Position numbers and translations under genes: made by a program
From: an uncultured Candidatus Peregrinibacteria bacterium
Lineage (GTDB): Bacteria; Patescibacteriota; Gracilibacteria; Peribacterales; Peribacteraceae
DNA length: 32,042 nucleotides
NCBI GenBank assembly: GCA_903822115.1
Contig: CAIJNU010000060.1
Span: forward strand, 1 to 32,042
Direction: 5' to 3'
The notes under the pieces: model-generated
What the model was told of the DNA's origin: nothing
Seen by the model: only the letters and a program-made list of their open reading frames with translations
The model's database searches: none
Shown here: positions 29,544-32,042 of the stretch, piece by piece
How positions within the stretch are numbered: position 1 is the stretch's first letter
Layout: every line of letters starts with the position of its first letter

Positions 29544-30599
29544 TTATGCCGAAACGTTCGGGAGGGATCGGTACAGCTCCTCCGTCTGCGCATCGTACGG
29601 CGTCGCCGCAGTCTGGTACGCCGTGGAACCTGTGACGAGTCCAAGTGCCTTCTCGAAATCCATTTCCTCTCGCGGCAAATCGCAGAATTGAAGCAACTGA
29701 GAAACAGCGCTCTCCTTGTCCCCGATCAAACTCCGCGAATCAAGCCAGTGAATATTGGGAATGCCGGCATAGAATTTTTTCGCGAACGCATACGCATCCC
29801 CCCACTGCAACAAATAACCCTCGTAGTCTTCGCCCCTCTCCCAGTGTTCCAACGTTTTCTCGCTGCGCCCTCCCTCCAGGCAAATCGGTCTACGCAACGG
29901 GCCGAATTCAAAGTGCCCAAGGATTTCGAGTCGCTTCGCGAAGTACTTGTCGTCTCGAGACATCGCCGTGAACTTCGCATGCACTCTCGCGAGCGAGTGC
30001 GCGTGCTCGAAAGGATTTCTCACGCAGAGAATAATCTTGGCGTCCGGAAAAAGCTTCGTAATGTATCGGAGGCGATAGAGATTGTAATTTCCCTTGGAGA
30101 GGTAACGCCGCTTCCCGCCCCTCACGTAGAGCACCTTGTTCATTGCTACCGGGAGCAATTCTTCGAGTTTTGAATTGGCGTAACTCTCGTCTCTGACGGC
30201 ACAGAAACCGTCGGGATCGTAGTCGGGGAGAGCATTCCTCCAGAGGAGTTCCTCGAAGGCATCGGGCGAGTGCGGATCGATGGAGATCTGATCTCCGTGC
30301 TCCCGCATCACCGGCCGTTGATTGCCGTAGTACAGAGAAGCGACGAAGTGCCAGAAGTACGGAATTTCCACGAAAGGCAGATCGCAGTAGAGGAAGGATC
30401 CCGCCTGGGGATGCGCGTTGAGGATGTGCGTGACGACCGTCGTACCGGATCGCGCGAGGCCGCAGACGAAGATCGGGCTGCGGATACCCTTGGCAATGCG
30501 CTTGCCCAATACGGACGTTTCAAGATCGGACCAAAGACGAAGCAAGCCCGGATGCCGGCGGACGAAAGCGAGGTGGAGATAACTTTCGAGTCCGGGCAT
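29544..30599 (-). CDS. PAPS-dependent sulfotransferase family protein
   Basis: A 351-residue sulfotransferase-fold protein. The 5'-phosphosulfate loop is FVCGLARSGTT (about 44-54), and the 3'-phosphate-binding segment is IILCVRNPFEHAHS (about 190-203) with its Arg and Ser. Such enzymes move sulfate from PAPS to hydroxyls of glycans or lipids. A frame opens to 30716, but its first 39 residues overlap the upstream gene; ATG 30599 is preferred, with TAACTT 5 nt before it. No PAPS-synthesis gene is in the window, so the donor source is unknown. It is adjacent to the ASST-like gene. Confidence 0.85.
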   Translation of the reverse strand: MPGLESYLHLAFVRRHPGLLRLWSDLETSVLGKRIAKGIRSPIFVCGLARSGTTVVTHILNAHPQAGSFLYCDLPFVEIPYFWHFVASLYYGNQRPVMREHGDQISIDPHSPDAFEELLWRNALPDYDPDGFCAVRDESYANSKLEELLPVAMNKVLYVRGGKRRYLSKGNYNLYRLRYITKLFPDAKIILCVRNPFEHAHSLARVHAKFTAMSRDDKYFAKRLEILGHFEFGPLRRPICLEGGRSEKTLEHWERGEDYEGYLLQWGDAYAFAKKFYAGIPNIHWLDSRSLIGDKESAVSQLLQFCDLPREEMDFEKALGLVTGSTAYQTAATPYDAQTEELYRSLPNVSA

Positions 30600-30604
30600 G
30601 TGAC

Positions 30605-30610
30605 AAGTTA
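30605..30610 (-). promoter_or_regulatory. Possible -10 box overlapping a stop codon
   Basis: TAACTT on the minus strand, 5 nt before ATG 30599; its TAA is the stop of the upstream ASST-like gene. Weaker than the other -10 boxes here, and co-transcription from upstream is an alternative. Confidence 0.35.
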
Positions 30611-32042
30611 GGTACTGCTCGAGAGCGGCATCGCATTCTCGTATGAGAATGTAGATCCATCCCCCTGGAAAATCAAAGATTTCGTACAGGAGTCTGACAT
30701 CACTTGCTTCGGACAATTCAGAACAAACATGGACGCGGTATGATTGGCGTACGGACGCTCTTCTTGCACGATAGTGCGGTATGCATCGAGGGGATGCGTC
30801 TTCCCCCTCCAGTAACTTCCAAAGTAATCATTCCCCGTTGCCCCCCACATCCCCAGAAGCTTGCGAGAGGCGATGTCGAATTCGTCGATGCGCGATGTCC
30901 CATTCGGGGATGTAGAACTTCTGCCTTTATTGTCGAAAACGAGGAGCGTCCCTTTTTCCGTGATCGTCGGATCGTGCTGCCGCACGAACGTATTTTGTAA
31001 TACCCATTTCACTTCGGATGTATCCTTATCAAGAAGAATGATGGTATTGATATTTCTCATCGAGATGAGCATGTCGCCGACCTTCCCGTGCGGAAAGTAA
31101 CTCGCCGTTTTCACATCTTTGAGAACCTTGATGCTATTGAGATGCAATGGGTCCGCGCAATTACTGATACTCTTGCGAACGGCATCTCCTCCCTCTTTCA
31201 TGGAAGCGAGAATTGTCAAAAGATCAATGGTCTTGAGGAGCTTCCCCGTTTGCACGTCCAGGAGCGCCACACCTTCAAAATGAGAGTTCGACACGTCGCA
31301 GCTTGCGAACTTGCCGCCAAGCTTCAGGGAAACATTATTGGGAATGCGTACGAATTTCCTCTCGGGCTGATAGATCACGTTGTCAAACGCATCACCCCAA
31401 TGATGCAAATGGTAAGTGGGAATTTCTCTCTCCCATAACTTTCGCAATACATTGTTCTCAATCACCGCCCTGACGAGTCGTTGGGATCCCCAGGGATTCT
31501 GAATATAGATAATGGAATTGTCTGGAAGAACGGTGAGCAAAGACACGTGTTGCTCTGTCAAAGGAGTAAGCGTATTGCCATCGAGTAGCACCAGTCCTTG
31601 CCGGACGAAGGAGATGAGAATCTTTGAGGTAAGGGGGTAATCGAAAAGACGAAGATGTGAGAGCGTACTTTGCAATGCCTGTTTCACAGTTGAATCCAAA
31701 GTTATTTTGCCATTAGAGGCATTGAAGTAATGAATGGGAGTGACATCGCTCTTGAGAAAAACCATGGATCCATCCATCCAGGTATTCACCTGAAACAAAT
31801 TATTCACTGCAATGAAATTGCCGAGGACAAACGGAATAAAAAGAAATACATGCCGTACAAAAAAACGGTTTGCTCTCTTCCATTTGGTTGTCTTGATCTT
31901 GTGGTAGGTAAAATAGAGCGAAATCGAGAGAAGCACTATCAGAAGAAACAAAATGGCATTGCGATAATCTCCAAGTCTCCCCAACCACCAACCGGCATAG
32001 GCAGTGATGACTGAAAGCGAGAAAATGAACCAGATTCTGAAA
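30608..32042 (-). CDS. ASST-like membrane beta-propeller protein, 5' end cut
   Basis: The frame is open through the right window edge, so the apparent TTG start at 31984 is artificial and the gene is partial (478 codons visible). The visible N-terminus has three membrane helices (near FIFSLSVITAYAGWW, NAILFLLIVLLSISLYFTY and HVFLFIPFVLGNFIAV). Beyond them is an exported beta-propeller matching the arylsulfotransferase (ASST) family: DPLHLNSIKVL, GDMLISMRN, then QHDPTITEKGTLLVFDNKG. ASST enzymes move sulfate between phenolic compounds without PAPS; whether this member is catalytic is unknown. It is more AT-rich than the core genes and lies directly upstream of the sulfotransferase gene. Confidence 0.75.
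   Translation of the reverse strand, partial: FRIWFIFSLSVITAYAGWWLGRLGDYRNAILFLLIVLLSISLYFTYHKIKTTKWKRANRFFVRHVFLFIPFVLGNFIAVNNLFQVNTWMDGSMVFLKSDVTPIHYFNASNGKITLDSTVKQALQSTLSHLRLFDYPLTSKILISFVRQGLVLLDGNTLTPLTEQHVSLLTVLPDNSIIYIQNPWGSQRLVRAVIENNVLRKLWEREIPTYHLHHWGDAFDNVIYQPERKFVRIPNNVSLKLGGKFASCDVSNSHFEGVALLDVQTGKLLKTIDLLTILASMKEGGDAVRKSISNCADPLHLNSIKVLKDVKTASYFPHGKVGDMLISMRNINTIILLDKDTSEVKWVLQNTFVRQHDPTITEKGTLLVFDNKGRSSTSPNGTSRIDEFDIASRKLLGMWGATGNDYFGSYWRGKTHPLDAYRTIVQEERPYANHTASMFVLNCPKQVMSDSCTKSLIFQGDGSTFSYENAMPLSSST

Overview
The window reads as an ultra-compact genome of Candidate Phyla Radiation (Patescibacteria) type. Genes abut or overlap, Shine-Dalgarno motifs are almost absent, and starts follow a -10 box by a few bases. 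VirB4/VirB2-like genes appear without the rest of a conjugation system, next to Ig-repeat surface proteins and scattered translation genes. UGA is used as a stop, so this is not the UGA=Gly code of Gracilibacteria/Absconditabacteria. A Peribacteria-like origin is my best guess from the moderately high GC and gene mix; it is an inference, not a demonstrated placement.

Layout. 1-3985 is a more AT-rich block of minus-strand genes: an HEEEH-motif protein, a B3/B4 tRNA-editing-domain protein, a cupin, a large serine recombinase and a gene running off the left edge. It ends abruptly inside an Ig/MBG-repeat surface-protein gene, of which only the 3' part (about 3987-4643) survives. 4770-9757 is a cell-envelope run on the plus strand: alpha/beta hydrolase, membrane-anchored MurF-like ligase, DegT-type aminotransferase, FemAB-like transferase and a small membrane protein, closed by a bidirectional terminator. 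9802-13001 (minus) holds argS and a lipoprotein with SH3b domains and a degenerate NodB domain. 13107-16370 (plus) holds a small zinc-ribbon protein, a coiled-coil lipoprotein and a VirB4-like ATPase. 16364-20692 is a translation/RNA block: nrnA, rbfA, fmt, a PUR-domain protein and metG. 20786-22153 (minus) holds three VirB2/TrbC-like membrane proteins. 22274-23884 holds two tRNA-Gly genes (GCC and CCC anticodons), a GIY-YIG protein, an inositol-monophosphatase-family enzyme and a densely structured intergenic RNA candidate. 23968-32042 holds a secreted three-repeat Ig protein, a slipin, a Myb/SANT-like protein, an alpha/beta hydrolase, an orphan, a GT-C-like membrane glycosyltransferase, a PAPS-type sulfotransferase and an ASST-like membrane beta-propeller protein cut by the right edge.

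The strongest cross-cutting signal is regulatory. At about fifteen starts a TANNNT-like -10 box lies 6-8 nt upstream of the start codon, which predicts leaderless mRNAs. Several gene starts below are set from this. In three places the upstream stop codon is itself the first three bases of the next -10 box. No stretch over 300 bases lacks a gene; the largest non-coding interval is about 180 bases (23630-23810) and is filled with hairpins. No CRISPR array, rRNA or insertion sequence was seen.
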